Assembly (NCBI GenBank): GCA_033032175.1
Contig: CM065320.1
Span: 13,101,413 to 13,165,412 of the forward strand
Source: Saturnia japonica
Taxonomy: Eukaryota; Arthropoda; Insecta; Lepidoptera; Saturniidae
Direction of reading: 5' to 3'
Length of the DNA stretch: 64,000 bases
This document shows, piece by piece, positions 34,492 to 47,040 of this stretch. A program made the position numbers and the translations under genes. Numbering within the stretch: position 1 is the first letter of the stretch; each line of letters starts with the position of its first letter. The notes under the pieces are model-generated. The model had not been told where the DNA came from. It saw only the letters and a list, made by a program, of their open reading frames with translations, and did no database searches.

Positions 34492-34669
34492 TGAGTGGAT
34501 GAACGATTTAAATAAATATAAATATACGACGTATACATTAGTAAAAATATTCTTACAACTTTTACTGAAATCATGCACTCTACCTTTGTAAATAAAATGT
34601 TTTATTAACTAAATATTAGTATATTTAGTTAACTTACAGTTAATAGTTATTACAGATAACTTACAGTTA

Positions 34670-34740
34670 ACGGTCTAACTGTAAGGGCCCTGAAGCTTCA
34701 GATGGCTTTTACAGCTTTATTGGGCTTGAAAAAAAAGTGT
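34670..34740 (+). repeat. Family K repeat, 5' fragment
   Basis: AACTGTAAGGGCCCTGAAGC and GATGGCTTTTACAGCTTTATT followed by GGGCTTGA. Confidence 0.65.
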
Positions 34741-34769
34741 TCTACAGTCTGTATTATGACGAGCGTTCT

Positions 34770-35130
34770 AAAGAGCTGTTCAACCTAATTCGCACTTCTC
34801 TCTTTCATAACAGAACCACACGCGCTGGACTCCGGAGCCATAGCTTTACGTTAACCTCGATTTAGGCACGAACAAACAAGTTTGTAAGTTTGCTAGGTTT
34901 TATCTTTGCCGTACTGTGAAGTTGTGGAACTGTCTCCTGGCTAGAGTATTCTCTCCATCCTACAACATGGAGTCCATCAAGCGTAACGTGAAGAGACATT
35001 TGAGCAGGCCGGCATGACAGTGGCGATTGACGGTGGTTTGTAGATCCCACGGTAGTCACCGATATTATTGGATTACACTGTGGTCACCATCAGGTAAAGT
35101 GTAGTCACTTTGCCATGCTTCAATAAAAAA
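34770..35130 (+). pseudogene. Non-LTR retrotransposon C-terminus and 3' end, family G
   Basis: The frame begins YYDERSKELFNLIRTSLFHN, runs into TRAGLRSH, and after shifts shows words equivalent to RARTN-F, YNMES and KRNVKRHL. These are typical of the last residues of Jockey- or R1-like reverse transcriptases. The 3' end has GGCATGACAGTGGCGATTGA, CACGGTAGTCACCG and TTTGCCATGCTTCAATAAA, shared with 4640-4770 and 43940-44067. It is broken by stops and 5' truncated. Confidence 0.65.
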
Positions 35131-36285
35131 AATTAAGAGGGCTCTTTTTCCAATCGGAATAATTTATTGTTCAGTTATATTACCGGTCAAAACGTAGCCT
35201 AATCTGGCACGTTCGGCTGCTCTTAATTTGATATGACACTTTTCACTTCATTGGTTACGATTTTACGTAAACCTTGTTAATTTAACTCGGGTTAAAATAA
35301 TTGAATATTAAATAGAATTTATGTTATGCTACAAGATTTTAGTATCGCTACGTTATTTTAATTATAAGAAAATAGTTTTAATCGTGAAATATCACGCAAC
35401 GATTTATTTACTTTCTACCAGATATTAAGTTTGTAATAAGAACTCTTTGTCAAATTCAAAGGGTTTGATTGGAAATAGTTTGTGTAACTAAATCTTTTCT
35501 ATTTTCTAGATTGCAGCGATGCTGTTATCACGATGTAGAAAGTTTTATTGCGTGGCATGTTGCAATGGTTCGTTACTTAATGACTGTGTTTTCAGTACGG
35601 TTTTACGCAAATCAATTAAGAATTCATCTTTTCAACATTTATTATGGTCATTTATTTATTAGCAGGTTATAGGTAGCGTATTGAATTAAAAGAAGCTATA
35701 AAATGCATAATACATTTTCCTTTGAAATTTTCCTTGTCTGTTTGTCCTACAAGTGTTCCTCCTAAATCTTTCATCCGATTGCTATTAAATTTAGTGAGTT
35801 GTGCGCACACTCATGAAAGTTCTGTATTGGTACAACCATTTTACAATAATATCATAAAATTAAACTTATTAAGCGAATTGAATACACAGATAGTCAAGTC
35901 GTGGGTGAGCGGAGGACTTAAAAAAAGATTAACTTTTTTTGAAGACCGTTTAATTGCTTCAACTAATGTCTTAAGCCTAAGTTTAAAATACTCTTAGAAC
36001 TATGAAGCAACCATCAGACGCATGTTGCAGGATGCGCTTATCATTGTGACGTTGCGTCTGGCTTCTTTAGAATACAGACTGCTGGTTAGCAGACAGAATT
36101 CATAGAGGGTAAATCTGTAACTATATACAAAATAATGAATCAACACAAACGTAATCAAATCATAAATTTTCATTTCAAAGTTAACAGAAATAAAGCGACA
36201 TTATAATGATACTTGTAAATACATCATAGAATATACAGGCATTACTTAGAAATAGCAATATTAATACGCGCATATTATATGATAC
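35131..36285. other. Mostly AT-rich; small hairpin near 36004-36065
   Basis: GAAGC...CAGACGCA (36004-36022) faces TGCGTCTGGCTTC (36053-36065). Around 35730-35830 the words resemble the start of a Helitron-like repeat but have no partner in the window. A 91-codon frame at 35722-35997 is not recognisable. Confidence 0.4.
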
Positions 36286-36984
36286 ACTAGCTAACCCGCG
36301 CAACTTCGTTTGCATCATGTAAGAGAGAGAGAGATAAAACGGTTCGTAGCCACTGTATTATTAGGTGTCGCCCGCCTCCCACAGTATTCTGCATAATAAA
36401 AATGCGTTCGGGTTACTTGATCATTATTTTACTGCCGAGTTATTATAAAACTGTGATATCTCCTAAGATATTCATTTAAATCAATTCCTGTAAAGGGCAA
36501 TTTTGTTCAAAATTAAATACTTGTGATGAATAACATATTTATTTCGATAAGGATTAATACCATGTATATAAAAACACCTTCGCAAATAACTCATTATTTC
36601 AGAACAAATTATATTACCATAAAAAAGGTTATATTGAGTGAACCTTCAAAGATAGCCATATGCTATCCCGAACTTTTTTTTAGAACTTTTTAAGAGAAAC
36701 AATTCCAGAACACATGATGGTCACATAACTTTAACTATTTACGCAGCGAACGCAATGGAAGCTCTCAAAAGAAATAAAATATGCCCGTTTTTTGAACATT
36801 CTTCATTGATGTTCTGCTTTTATTGATCATAAAGTGATGTTATATAGCCTTATAGCCTTCTTAAATAAATGGGCTACCCAAAACTGAAATATTTTCTCCA
36901 TTCGAACCAGTAGTTCCTTTGATTTGCGTGTTCAACCAAACAAACATACAAATAAACAAACTTTTCAACTTTATAATATTAGTA
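36286..36984 (-). mobile_element. Helitron-like element, family H1, uninterrupted copy
   Basis: On the minus strand it starts ACTAATATTATAAAGTTG and ends GCGGGTTAGCTAGT at 36286. It has the (GA)n tract and CTCCTAAGATATTC block of the copy at 2593 but lacks that copy's two insertions, so it serves as the empty-site reference. It is non-coding. Confidence 0.65.
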
Positions 36985-37139
36985 ATTTTCATCCAATAGT
37001 ACTTTTACGGCAATAAGCATCATCACAAAAAAATACTAATTTGCTTTCTTACTTGCTTGCTTGCTAACACCAAATGTACATCAATAAAGACAAAACTAAA
37101 AGGAAATAATTTTAAACATTTCTAAATAATTCGTATCTT

Positions 37140-37760
37140 AAAATTTGCAAGGGTTGTTGAATCAACAGAGGACAATGATTTACTCTAAGAAGATTTAGAT
37201 AGACTGGTGCAGTGGTGCGGTTATAATGTTATGCATTTAAATGTCAATAAATGCTTTTATTAAAAAAATAAATTAATTCTCCACGACTATTGCATCCGAC
37301 CTGATAATATTCATAAGGTAAATATCGTTAAAGATTTAGGGGTATAGTTTGATACAAGAATAACCTTTGCTTCTCATGTACAAATACGTTGTCAAAAAAG
37401 CCTCAAAAATACTAGGTTTTGTTATCAGAATTTCTAGTGAATTTCACCAATACAGAACAAAGATTCTACTGTACTCCAGTTTGGTAAGAATCGTCTTGGA
37501 GTATTGCGGTCCGGTTTGGAGACTTCACTATGCAATAAATTCACGAAAACTGGAGCGTATACTAAAACGTTTTCTTTGGAATCTTTCTTTATTTATTGGA
37601 AAGGCGAACAAATAACCATATTACTTCAAAAAATTAGAATATTTTAAGTTCGGCTTACTGAAAAAGCGTAGAATAGTCCTAGACGCAAATTAAAAAAAAT
37701 TGCCTGCCCTCAACTACTCAGACTGTTTATTCCACTAATGAATAAATCTAGAACTAGGTA
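37140..37760 (+). pseudogene. Jockey-type LINE reverse transcriptase remnant
   Basis: Words in order: DLDRLVQWC near 37190, LNVNKC near 37240, IVKDLGV then FDTRITFASHVQ near 37325-37380, VVKKASKILGFVIRIS near 37385-37430, LLYSSLVRIVLEYCGPVW near 37470-37520 and LERILKRFLWNLS near 37550. This is the thumb/C-terminal part of Jockey-clade reverse transcriptases (compare DLGV.FD..LTF..H...). At least two in-frame stops and shifts are present, and the finger/palm and endonuclease domains are absent. The tail to about 37760 is further degraded. Confidence 0.82.
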
Positions 37761-40700
37761 AACTTTCTGAGATATTAATGTAAACACTTACTTTCGTCAT
37801 TGAAAATATTAAACTTAGTTTATGTAACATAAATAAAGAAACTTTTGAAAATAAAGCTACTTAAATATCAATAATATGTGAATTTATGCCGACGTCTATA
37901 ATTTACTAAACGAATCTAATTATAACTTTAAGACACGACTTGTTTTATTTAAAAAAATACGACTTTAAAATATCCTCTATTTTGTAAAACTTAAACTTCT
38001 GAAACTTTTGAAACAAGTATTTTGTACAAATTTCTAAACTAAATCGTCCACAAATATTATATTAAAAATACTAGAACCTTATTTGAACATAAACTTTAGA
38101 TTATCACTTGAGAATAAGGCCTAATACCAGTAATAGCTATAAAAACCATCGTAAACATAATATCAGATTTAACCCAAATCTCTTAAATAAATACTGAAAA
38201 GAAAATGAGCTAACACGTTCAGCAGTTAGGTGAAACAATGTGATACGTGGAATAGGTATATTGCTCATGAAATTCAGCTTAAGGAAATTGCCTCTCTTGG
38301 TGAAAACCTCGAAGACTGGAGGGGAAAATTTGATAGCTAATACGCAGTATAAGAGCGGTGAGGCAAAATGTTTAAAAAGTCTTTTTGCTGTTTTTTTTAA
38401 TAAATTCAATATTTCCTAACAATTACAGATTTGGAGTGTTGAGCAACCAAGACAATGAAATAATAAGCTCATAAAATGAATTGTAATTTCACATTATATT
38501 TCTGTGAATTGATTTTGAATATATTCTTTTATTTATGTATAATAGAAATAATATTACATTTCATAACGTTAATCTCATTTTTTAAAATAAAACTAAGATA
38601 TTTAAATTTAATATAATAGTATATTATTACAAAGTTCTTACTACAAAATTTCTTGAAACAAAAAATCATTTGACAAAAAATGATATAACGAAACATACTT
38701 GACTGGTAAAAAAGCACACTAAAATTTTCACTGTATTTAATATAACTATATCGTACCTACCTACCGAATTTCGAATGTTTACTTAGTGTCCATAGATCTG
38801 TTTAAAAACTCCAGAAACCGACGACATCTTTTTCAGAACCTCTTTATTTTAAACAATTAAATCAATAAATTTAAACACAATATAAATTTTTTCATTTTTA
38901 TTCAAAAATAATGATTCTGTTACAAGAATCGCATACCTTAATTTTTGTTTTAATTATGCGAAACACTTAATAAAGTATAGCCGCGTTATAATACAAAATT
39001 GTCTTTCGTAATTACTTATCATGACACGACATAAAGCGAAGCGCGATACACGACATCCATTCGCTTTGATTACTAATCACTGGTAATGGATGTTTCGGTA
39101 AAATTGGGGACTGTACGTTTAAAAAAACACCTAATCCCGTCTAGTGATCTAAAATTTTTACATTTCGTTTTCATATCAGCTCTATGTTTTACGAATTCAA
39201 TGCTTATAAAATATTATCTATATAGTTTCAGAATATATCAGTAGATATTAAAGATATATGAACATTGTTTGATTGGTACCGATCATATTTTCATGAAATA
39301 TGTTTGGTTACAAAAAAACCTAAATAAATCAATACAAATTCAATAGGGTTTCATTTAGATCGTAGTTTAAGCTTCTAGAGGTAACATAGACTATATTTTG
39401 TACACTTACCTAAGGGATTTAAAAATATTGATAATTTTTTTTTTTTTATTTCAACTGAGATTTAAAGTGTATATCGACATGAATTATAAAACAGCAATTA
39501 TTTATATAGTGAAAACCTTTAAGTTTTATTAGCTATTACATTTTATACCTATAGCATTTAAGTATTAATACCACTATGTACTACAATTACGAATACTATT
39601 TATTATAAAGGTCTTATAGGTATAAGGTAAAGTACTGACTCTGTATATTAAAACTGTATTAAAAATCGAATGAAAATAACATTGTTTTTCTACAGCATAA
39701 GTGAAATATAAGAGTATATACTGTTAACTTTACTACATCGGTGTCATTTTGGTCATTTATGGTATATGTATTTTGCTCTATATTATTCCAGTTAAAAATC
39801 CATATGAGTCATTAATCCTTACTTTTACTCTCCATAAGTAGCGTAGGTACCATGGGTTGTACCCGAAGCGGTAAATCGTACTTTTGAGGACGGCTAGAAC
39901 GGAAAAGATAAAATATGTAAGTATCTTTGGATACGCATCTTATAATTATTTAGCTTTTTATACTTTTCGTCCCAGAAAAGTAAATATGTTTAAGTAAGAA
40001 GTTTTTAGGTAGCTAATCAATTCTTTTATTATCGTAAGTACATAAAAAACCTAATATGTACTTATTTTAAAACATTTGCTACATTTGAAAAAAAAATTCG
40101 ATGGTTTGTGTTAGTTTTTTTCTTTGACGGTCGGGCAACCGGGACAACCCCTCCTTTTATTCTACCACTGGCCACTTATGGCATGGATATACTAATTATA
40201 ACAATGAACAAAAAAAGTGAAATCTCTCAATTCATATACTTAGTCGTAACAAAGTAACAACGCTAAGAAGTACGAATCACTACATCATCTAAGCAAGTTT
40301 AACAGAAAATAATATTACAAGATAGAAATATCCAAGAAGCCTAAACATTATTTTAAGGGTTATAGGTGATAAACGTTATACCGTGGTTTACATAGAAACA
40401 TACATTACAGGCGTAAGTTATCCCATAAATATGGAACTCGGTCCGTGTAGTTGATTTGATGAAATCCTGTAGCCATGATCAATACGGTTCGTTAACTTCC
40501 ATTCCGAGAAACTAAGTTACGAAGTAACAGGGATGACGTGCAAGAAATCTGTTTTCGTTTGACGTAATATTAAATTAACAAAATATGTATTGTTTATACT
40601 TATATAAATATGTAATATAAATCTAAAACGAAATTATATTAATACAATTTGCAAGTATATTTAAATAGCTTTGGCATTCGATTGGTATTATGTACTTCAA

Positions 40701-40894
40701 AACAACTTTAGTATTTTGATATAAATGAGGTACTCTTTTTTAATCCTTAATCCGATTGCACATAAATATTGAAAATTAGCCAATAATCGTCCCGTTTTCC
40801 TAGATGTATATTTTTGCAACTTTTGCTATATAACTTACATATTTATACCGTTATGAAAAGATTCTACGTAATGTTCCAAGACCCAATAGATATT
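37761..40894. other. About 3 kb of AT-rich DNA, nothing recognised
   Basis: Frames at 38137-38409 and 38529-38717 (minus) have no motifs. A small ATG in good context at 39850 (MGCTRSGKSYF) stops at once. No repeats are shared with other parts of the window. Confidence 0.4.
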
Positions 40895-41090
40895 TATGAG
40901 CCCGAGCTTTCAATGACAGACAGTGATGAAACCATAGCATGGTAGTAAGGAATTTTTTAATATCTGTCTGGTTAGTTAGTAACCTTCAAGTTGAAAATCT
41001 GTTACCATTCATCTTTCAGTGTGTTCCAGCAGATGATTTTGAGAGATGATAGTGATGTCTGGTAGTGACTCCCTCTCTGTGCATCCGCTA
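40895..41090 (+). mobile_element. tRNA-derived SINE, family T, body fragment
   Basis: ACCATAGCATGGTAGTAAGG, TCTGTCTGGTTAGTTAGTAAC, GTGTTCCAGCAGATG and a tail GATAGTGATGTCTGGTAGTG. The tail recurs at 62025-62060. Confidence 0.55.
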
Positions 41091-43840
41091 TATTATTATT
41101 AATGTTTTATATTAAAAATCACTATTGTATAGTTGGAAAAAACATAAACCGGATTGAGGTTCTTACCGGTTTTAGGCTTTTAGGGCCTAAATCGAATAAA
41201 AAATATTTTGATTTTAGAGCCAGCTTCTCTTCAAAGCGTAATGTGTTAATCTTCGGTCATATGACGTGAAATTGCAGTAAAACATTAAACCCATAAATAA
41301 TAAATATTAAAAAAAAAAAAAACAATAAAATCCGTCCAGTCGTTTGAGAGTGGTTCACCGATAAACATCAGATCAACCCATTGTCATATATTTTATTATA
41401 AGTTTTTTTTTTTATTGTAGATGGTAAGTACCTAATGGTAAGCACTAATGTCTAATAAAAACGGCGATCGTCAAGAGAGCGTTTCAACGCCGGCCGTCGT
41501 TGTCATCCCGGCGTGCAAAAGTAAATTATAAAATGAATGTCATTAAAAATAAACATGAATCGGGGAATATTTCAATAAAAAGCATGAGAACTTGGATGAG
41601 ATTCGTATACTCATTATGTGATTCAGCACAAAAGTACTCTTAGTTATGAATGAAAGCGAAATTATAATGCTAATAGCTACAGGAAAAATTATAAACGAAC
41701 CTTTAAGGAAAAACATTTTTAAATTGGTTCAAAGGCGTGTTCCAAGTGGGCTCCTATAGAAAAACATACAAGCTTTTATAAGCCGTTGAACTAGGCCGCG
41801 TCCTTACGCCACGAGCACATATTTGCTATGAGATGAGCTGTCATCGACCCGGGGTACGGACAGCAACAAAAATATGAACCTCTTTGAGTAAAATATTGGA
41901 TAACGGTTTATGAAAATCGCAAACATATGTAAAACCATATGTTATCCTACAAAATACTTTATCGTAAATATTTTGCTGAAGTCAAATATTCTAAGGAAAT
42001 GCGGTGTCTTTTAGTCCATATAAAGGTATTCCTCAATTTTATTCATGGAATACTAGAGAAAATATTTTTATATCATGCCATTTATGTCTACCACTGACAA
42101 TGTTCCTATTTTTTTTTTATAAAATAATTATTGTAGTAATTAGAAATCTTCAAAATCACTAAAATTGCTCAGTTATACCGCTATTTTCAGACACACGGCA
42201 ATCAAATTTTACTAATATATATAATACATAAGGTAAATATATGATGAGCATTACCAATATCTTTTATATTATTGTAAAAAAATATTAAAATCGGTTCAGT
42301 TTTGGAGGATGAAATAAGGGAATCTGAAAATATGACTTCGTTATAGCTGTAACCAGTCTCAGCTGCAGTTGTTTCACTCGCGCTTTATTCGATAGTTCAA
42401 TCAAAATCAGACAGAGATAGATTTCTGATAAAACGTATTCTTCAAAGGATTTGCCGATTGCGTTTCCTTTATATTCAAAGGAGTCCCATTACCTGAAATA
42501 AATTAGATATGATACAAACAAATGCTATTTCGAAGTCGCCAAAATCGATACAATTGAACAACTCCATGCTTAAGTTAAAAACATCTATATTTCCTTCTCG
42601 TTTTGCCTCTTTACAAAATGAAGAAGAGTACTCCATGTACCGTGTCATATAAAGGAAAGATAGGTAGGTATCCCGTAATGCAATGTATTTGGGGTGATGG
42701 TTGATTATACTTTGGTATCCGATGTTACGCCTTTTGTGATTTAATTTACTTTATCATCTTCTCTGAAACCTCTCTACCCATTTCTCTCTCATTTACACTC
42801 TGAATGCTGGGTCATCTGTTGTTTAGCAAAAGATACCACGAGAATATTTAGTTCGTCAACTAGAGATATGTATGTGCAAAAATTGTGAGTACAGAATCAA
42901 GACAATCAACAGAATAAGTTATTTTAGACTATCATTTGTTTGTGTGTATCTATCTATATGTCTATCATCAGGTAATTTAAATACAGAGATAGCCATAAAA
43001 GGAAAAACACAATTTTTTCCCGTTCTTGCAAGCCCCTTTCTTACTTTAGATTCATTAAACCCTTCACGGCCTCAGCCTCAGAGCTTTCTATTTTTACGCA
43101 CATCAGCATTGTTTATTTCTATTAATCCTTTTATTAGTTCAAACTAATGAACACCAATAACAATTATGTTGAAGACACATTCTATGTATATTTCGACTTA
43201 ATTTACTCAACGTATGAACCGGAAGATCGCATTTACGCTGCATCATCTTACTTTCATGTTTCTTTAAAAAAAAAAAACAACTTTATTTTATTTCAATTCA
43301 TTATACTTAATACAAGATTGCTTTTTGTTCTTCGGTAATGTTATTGAAGATCAACAAAGGGAATCGAAACTTGAAATTGTCTTTGCTTGAATATTTACTT
43401 TCATCTCATTTTCAGGACTATCAAGTCAAAATAATACAATACTTGGAATTTTCATAAATAAAAAAGACATCCCATTTTATTTTTATGAAGCCTGTGATAA
43501 ATAAAATTCTGCCTGTCGACATTTGTGTCTTAATTTTATTGTCAACCCGAAAATAACAATAGATATGGGACCAGACGGTTCGACCTCGAATAAATAATAA
43601 TTACTCAAGAAACAGACACCCACAATGGAAAGTAGTTCATTGATCTCGGGCCCTCGGTCTTCCTTTACGTAGGTTGAAATTTTTACTTAGAAATATGTTG
43701 ACATCACTTCTAAATGCTAAATAATTGGTGTTTGCCGATCTGTTTAGTATTTATTGGTTTGGTAATGAAGAAGTTTTTATGCTATATACCAAGTGTAGCA
43801 TGGGTTTAGTATAGTGACACTCTTTTGAGTTTTAGGTTCA
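41091..43840. other. AT-rich DNA with short repeat-like words
   Basis: A CpG-rich patch at about 41460-41515 (CGCCGGCCGTCGTTGTCATC) and RTE-end-like words near 41330 and 42290 (AAAATCGGTTCAG) suggest worn repeats without clear limits. A 91-codon frame at 42872-43147 has no motif. Confidence 0.35.
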
Positions 43841-43844
43841 GTAC

Positions 43845-44067
43845 CAGCCTGGGTCGCAACCACGATACACATAGTGATAAGCTCCTTATATTTACTCTCT
43901 TTCGGTTTGTCACGTATCAGGATCCGGCAGTGTATATCCAGCTGACAGCATACCAGCAATGATCGGCGATAGATTACCGATCTCTCTACGGTCACCGTTG
44001 GTTTTGGATTGTACTGTTCTTACCACCATGCACAAAGCCGTCACTTTGGTGTGCTACTACAAATAAA
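43845..44067 (+). repeat. LINE 3' end, family G, copy 3
   Basis: TGGGTCGCAACCACGATACAC, GTGATAAGCTCC, ACAGCATACCAGCAATGATC, CTCTACGGTCACCG and GTGCTACTACAAATAAA. The end matches 4640-4770 and 35005-35130. The GTCGCAACCA part recurs at 61335. Confidence 0.6.
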
Positions 44068-44198
44068 AATTGTACAAGCGTATGCCCACCACTTTATTCG
44101 CGTGAACATACGACTTGTCTGGAATAAAATACAAGACAATTTAAAAAAAAGAGTTTTCTGGTTTATCTTCGAAGTTAAAGTCCAATTCCAATTAAATT

Positions 44199-44350
44199 AA
44201 AATGGGAGGATCACCCGTGGGGTATTTATTCTCTATCCAACCAAAAAAGAACGATCCAAATCGGTTCAAACTAAGAAGTTATGGCTGAACATCCACAAAA
44301 AAAAACCATTTGAATTGAGTAACCTCCGACTTTTTTGACGTCGGTTAAAA
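44199..44350 (+). repeat. Dispersed repeat family E, copy 2
   Basis: AAAAGAACGATCCAAATCGG, GAAGTTATGGCTGAACATCC and GAGTAACCTCCGACTTTTTT then GACGTCGGTTAAA. It matches 15690-15905. Confidence 0.65.
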
Positions 44351-44487
44351 TGTGGACTAATTTTTTTAAGTATATTTTTATTACTGCTTAGTTCTTATAG
44401 AAAAACGTACACATGGAGACTAGGTCATTCCTAAAAGTCAGTCCTGAAAACTAGTTTCAAAACACGAAAAACCAAATGAAATGAATC

Positions 44488-44891
44488 CATTTGTAAAAAC
44501 GACTCGCGCGCCAACTTCTGCTTGTTAATAATGGTATTATGTAAAATTTCACACAAGTGCCAATAACAACTGCACAAAGATAATACTCATTTGCAACGCA
44601 TATAACACGAACACATAAATAAATGCCTCGTTAGCCTAGTGGTCGTAACTGCGACTGATATGAGCGAGGTACTGGGTTCGATTCCCGGGTCAAGCAAAGT
44701 GTTATTGGGTTTTTCCTATAAATTCTCAGTAGCAGCTCGGAGTTTGGTTTCGTGCCCGATTAATGGCAATAGGCTCGCCCCCTACTACATGGGACCTAAA
44801 AACATACTCGGCGAACTGTGGGTGTACAATTAGTACACCTCTGTCTCTAACCCTTCGAGGAATACAGGCATGGTGGTATGTTATGTTACAT
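44488..44891 (+). mobile_element. tRNA-containing SINE unit, left arm of a long inverted repeat
   Basis: The tRNA-like head starts near 44630: A box TTAGCCTAGTGG and B box GGGTTCGATTCCC. The body follows with AAGTGTTATTGGGTTTTTCC, CCCGATTAATGGCAATAGGC and AACCCTTCGAGGAATACAGG. About 140 bases before the head also belong to the unit, since the opposite-facing copy at 45231-45621 shares them. Not a functional tRNA gene: the acceptor strand does not pair and an anticodon arm is not convincing. Confidence 0.85.
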
Positions 44892-45230
44892 AAAAAAATT
44901 ATAGAGGTTTGCCCTTGTGTGGGCATCACGAAATAACTACTGGATAGATTTTGTTTATTTTTTTGTTTTACTCATTCGATACGTATTTGTCCTTATCTAA
45001 TAAAATTATTACGATATCTGTGTTATCGATAATTCTGTAGCCTGCGCGGAGCCGCGGACGCTGCTAGTGTTATGTAATGTATTTTTTTATAAACTTTGTA
45101 ATATTTTGATTATTTGAGGTATGGTATTCTTATGCATTTAGTAATTAAAAGATTCTATGAAGACGCAGCGATTTGAAGTGCTTCTTGTTCTCCAATTTAA
45201 TTTCCACCTTTCCCTATAAACATAACATAA
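44892..45230. other. Spacer between inverted SINE units
   Basis: AT-rich, with CTGCGCGGAGCCGCGGACG near 45042-45060. That is the reverse complement of the family D opening seen at 16705. No gene. Confidence 0.5.
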
Positions 45231-45621
45231 CATACCGTCACGCCTGTATTCCCCGAAGGGTTAGGCAGAGGTGTACTAATGTACACCCTCAGTTCGCCGA
45301 GTAATTTTTTAGGTACCTTGTAATAGGGGGCGAGCCTATTGCCATTAATCGGGCACAAAGCCTAACTCCGAGCTACTACTGAGAATTTCATAGGAAAAAC
45401 CCAATAACACTTTGCTCGACTTGGGATTCGAACCCAGGACCTCGATCTTAGCAGTCGCGCTTACGACCACTAGGCTAATGAGTCATTTTTTTATGTGTTC
45501 GTGTTATATGCGTTGCAAATGAGTATTATCTTTGTGCAGTTGTTATTGGCACTTGTGTGAAATATTACATAGTACCATTATTAACAAGCGGTAGGTGGCG
45601 CGCAATCCGTTTTTACAAATG
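45231..45621 (-). mobile_element. tRNA-containing SINE unit, right arm of a long inverted repeat
   Basis: On the minus strand it runs collinearly with 44488-44891. By eye roughly nine bases in ten agree, and 74 consecutive bases are identical (45490-45563 versus 44546-44619). B box GGGTTCGAATCCC, A box TTAGCCTAGTGG. The two arms could pair into a hairpin of about 400 bp if transcribed through. Confidence 0.85.
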
Positions 45622-45847
45622 TTTTTACAATTTCCCTATAAAATGTTTAAATATTTTACTTAACGGTTCCTAACTAAATAAATAATATAATATATCAGTC
45701 TACATAATACTTTTTCAGACTGTACTAGCTTCATTGACTAAAATGGGTCGACCCCGTCCTTCATGTGCCACATGCAAAGTTACCTGAATGTAAAACTGAT
45801 GACTGATTTTTTATACAAAAATATTTCATAAATTATAAATGTTAAAA

Positions 45848-46113
45848 TCTATACTAATACTAATATGATATTATAAAGCTGAAGAGTTTGTTTGGTTGAA
45901 CGCACTAATCTCAGGAACTACTGGTACGATTGGAAAAAAACTATTTTAGTGTTGGATAGCCCGTTTATCGAGGAAGTCTATATGTTATTTAACATCACGT
46001 TACGGCCAATAGGAGCGGAGTATCAATGGAAAATGTTGCAAAAACAGGAAAACTTTATTCCTTTTGAGAACTTCCATTATGTGACACAGACGAAGTTGCG
46101 CTGATCAGCTAGT
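45848..46113 (+). mobile_element. Short Helitron-like element, related to H1
   Basis: It begins A|TC at 45848 (TCTATACTAATACTAATATG) and has GCTGAAGAGTTTGTTTGG, CTAATCTCAGGAACTACTGG, CAATAGGAGCGGAG and TTGCAAAAACAGG. It ends GCGCTGATCAGCTAGT. The TC start and CTAG-T end between A and T fit Helitron insertion. A 70-codon frame inside is incidental. Confidence 0.65.
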
Positions 46114-46850
46114 TTACTATATAATGTGAATTTGAAAAAAAAAGAGCTTTCAAATTTTCCTAAAATACTATTTCTAGTAAGTTTTTTTAAATATATTTAA
46201 TTTTATTTGTATAATAGTCAGAAATGCAACCTATGAACGTGATATACCTAAAACAGTTTATTTGGTCGGGGTTTTGTGTTCCATCTGAAATAACGTGTAT
46301 TTGTACGATGCCTGTGACCCATATTTCAGAAGTCCCCATTCGGGACGATTCTAAATCTCCCTATCGCTGGCTCAGGGCCCGACGGTATTACATTGGTAGG
46401 ATGATAGCATTTTACATAGGGATCCTATTTTTTGAGTATTGACGTCAAAATATTTAAGAATTTTATTTAGCTAATAACAAGTTTTTATCGTAAATGGTCA
46501 CTTATGCTCCGATGATCTTGTAATACACCAGATGTAAAAGCCTCTTAAATAGATAGAAAAAAATAATATTTTTATATCATGCCAAAAACATTTAGAAATA
46601 TGAATTGTCATCACAATTCGATGTGATTTGCGATACAACCTTCCTATCTTATTACCAAGACTAAATCATATAAAATTCCACATGTAACAATAATATGTTA
46701 ACCTTATTGTCTTGTCAATAATTAAAATGTTTTAGGTTCATATAATTAGGCACAGTAGATTCTAAAGAATGGAATTTAACGTGTAAAAGGTAAGCCAGAT
46801 TTCAGCCAAAATTAAAATTACTTGGATATCTATGAGATTTCACTACTTTT
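46114..46850. other. AT-rich DNA, nothing firm
   Basis: A 72-codon frame (46224-46442) lies over a GC-richer patch at 46320-46395 but shows no motif. Confidence 0.4.
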
Positions 46851-46854
46851 TATT

Positions 46855-47040
46855 GACAAACCCCCCCACCTTAATCGAAACTTGGCCAGCTTTTACAGAT
46901 TTTTTTCTAGGTATATACTTATACAAATTTCATTAAAATCTGTTGAACTATTTTCGAGTTACATCTCGACACACGAATAAAGATACAGGCAAAAAAAGGT
47001 CATAGGTATTTGTGATCAGTGTATAACAAAAAGTAATTCA
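46855..47040 (+). repeat. Family D repeat, 3' fragment
   Basis: CAAATTTCATTAAAATCTGTT, CATCTCGACACACGAATAAAG and TGTGATCAGTGTATAAC match the right part of 16705-17210. Confidence 0.5.

Noticed and set aside
38137..38409. 90-codon minus-strand frame
   Set aside because: Phe/Leu/Lys-rich composition is what AT-rich DNA gives by chance, and no motif is seen.
39842..39900. Small exon starting MGCTRSGKSYF with a GTAAGTAT further on
   Set aside because: The frame stops after 11 codons and nothing around it supports an exon.
44630..44705. tRNA gene
   Set aside because: A and B boxes are clear, but the acceptor arm does not pair, an anticodon loop is not convincing, and the unit continues into a shared SINE body with an inverted copy nearby.
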